A stretch of DNA of 5,620 bases from an uncultured Clostridia bacterium (GTDB lineage: Bacteria; Bacillota; Clostridia; Oscillospirales; Oscillospiraceae): contig CALBJG010000151.1 of assembly GCA_937892865.1 (NCBI GenBank), positions 1-5,620 of the forward strand. Reading direction: 5' to 3'. Positions 4,955 to 5,620 of the stretch are shown piece after piece; position 1 is the first letter of the stretch, and each line of letters begins with the position of its first letter. The position numbers and the translations under genes were made by a program. The notes below the pieces were generated by a model, which saw only the letters and a program-made list of their open reading frames with translations, was not told the origin of the DNA and did no database searches.

Positions 4955-5620
4955 ATGGCAAAAGATAAGAAGGTAGAACAGATTACCGATATGGAAGTGG
5001 ACTTTGCCCAATGGTTCACGGATGTATGCAAAAAGGCGCAACTCATTGACTACTCTTCCATTAAGGGTATGTTCATTTACCGCCCCTATGGCTATGCCAT
5101 TTGGGAGAACATCCAGCACCTGATGGATGCGGAATTCAAAAAGACCGGCGCGCAGAATGTGTATATGCCGATGCTGATCCCGGAAAGCCTCCTGCAAAAG
5201 GAGAAAGACCACGTGGAGGGCTTCGCCCCCGAGTGCGCCTGGGTCACCTACGGCGGCAGTGAGAAATTGGAAGAGCGGTATTGCATCCGCCCCACTTCCG
5301 AAACACTGTTCTGCGAGTATTTTAAAAATGCGATCCAGTCCCACCGTGACCTGCCTATGATGCTCAATCAGTGGTGCAGTGTTCTCCGCTGGGAGAAGAC
5401 CAGCCGTCCTTTCCTGCGTCACAGAGAATTCCTGTGGCAGGAGGGTCACACTATGCACGCTACCGCAGAAGAGGCCCAGGAAGAGACCGAGCGTATGCTG
5501 GGCGTCTACGCCGATTTCTGCGAGAATGTACTGGCAATGCCCGTTACCCGCGGCAGAAAGACCGATAAGGAAAAGTTCAACGGCGCAGAGGCTACTTACA
5601 CCATCGAGTGTATGATGCAC
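4955..5620 (+). CDS. proS: Prolyl-tRNA synthetase, type 3 (eukaryote/archaeal-like), 3'-truncated by window
   Basis: Charges tRNA-Pro with proline using ATP, in the cytoplasm. The first 222 residues are present and the frame is open to the window edge; the family normally has about 470-500 residues, so roughly half is missing. The N-terminus fits the short type 3 enzyme, not the longer bacterial type with an inserted editing domain. Visible features are SSIKGMFIYRPYGYAIWENI (34-53), class II motif 1 around FKKTGAQNVYMPMLIPESLL (61-80), IRPTSET (111-117) in the proline/ATP site, motif 2 around LRWEKTSRPFLRHREFLWQE (144-163) with R157 and E158, then EGHTMHATAEEA (163-174) and GRKTDKEKFNGAEATYTIE (200-218). 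ATG at 4955 is preceded by AGAGGA (4940-4945) at 9 bases. It is divergent from the 49-residue gene and sdaA, and no codons are disrupted. Confidence 0.96.
   Translation, partial: MAKDKKVEQITDMEVDFAQWFTDVCKKAQLIDYSSIKGMFIYRPYGYAIWENIQHLMDAEFKKTGAQNVYMPMLIPESLLQKEKDHVEGFAPECAWVTYGGSEKLEERYCIRPTSETLFCEYFKNAIQSHRDLPMMLNQWCSVLRWEKTSRPFLRHREFLWQEGHTMHATAEEAQEETERMLGVYADFCENVLAMPVTRGRKTDKEKFNGAEATYTIECMMH

Noticed and set aside
4883..5620. A 245-codon open frame on the minus strand across proS
   Set aside because: It is also in exact codon register opposite proS, whose codons in this region include no TTA, CTA or TCA. The plus-strand frame encodes unmistakable prolyl-tRNA synthetase motifs.

Overview
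The window looks like chromosome of a Gram-positive anaerobe of class Clostridia (Bacillota), probably a gut-type Oscillospirales relative. The grounds are strong GGAGG-type ribosome binding sites, rho-independent terminators, sigma-A-like promoters, a single-chain iron-sulfur L-serine dehydratase, and the short eukaryote/archaeal-like (type 3) prolyl-tRNA synthetase common in that class. The taxonomic placement is inference from these traits and was not searched.

Layout, left to right. (1) 18-623 (+) encodes a stand-alone SIS-domain sugar-phosphate-binding protein. It is probably the last gene of an operon entering from the left, and a strong hairpin terminator follows it (630-661). (2) A promoter with a 20-bp perfect inverted repeat over its -10 region (664-692) starts a two-gene operon. 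The first gene is an FAD-dependent oxidoreductase with an extra C-terminal beta-sandwich-like domain (720-2558). Eleven bases later comes a TIM-barrel sugar isomerase/epimerase of the AP-endonuclease-2 fold (2570-3400). This operon ends in a 15-bp-stem hairpin at 3402-3435, which also serves the convergent gene. (3) On the minus strand lie sdaA (4645 down to 3437) and, upstream of it, a 49-residue gene (4857 down to 4708) whose pattern fits a ribbon-helix-helix fold. (4) Divergent from these, on the plus strand, proS begins at 4955 and runs off the right end.

How the genes may work together. The oxidoreductase and isomerase are almost certainly co-transcribed. They form a plausible redox/epimerisation (or oxidation/elimination) pair acting on a sugar, a glycoside or another polyhydroxylated compound. 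The SIS protein upstream is compatible with the same sugar theme, but the terminator and new promoter put it in a separate unit. The serine dehydratase (serine to pyruvate and ammonia) and prolyl-tRNA synthetase are housekeeping genes, so the window sits at the junction between a sugar-metabolism cluster and core genes. I found no RNA genes, CRISPR array, transposon or long repeat. No stretch longer than about 100 bases lacks a gene.
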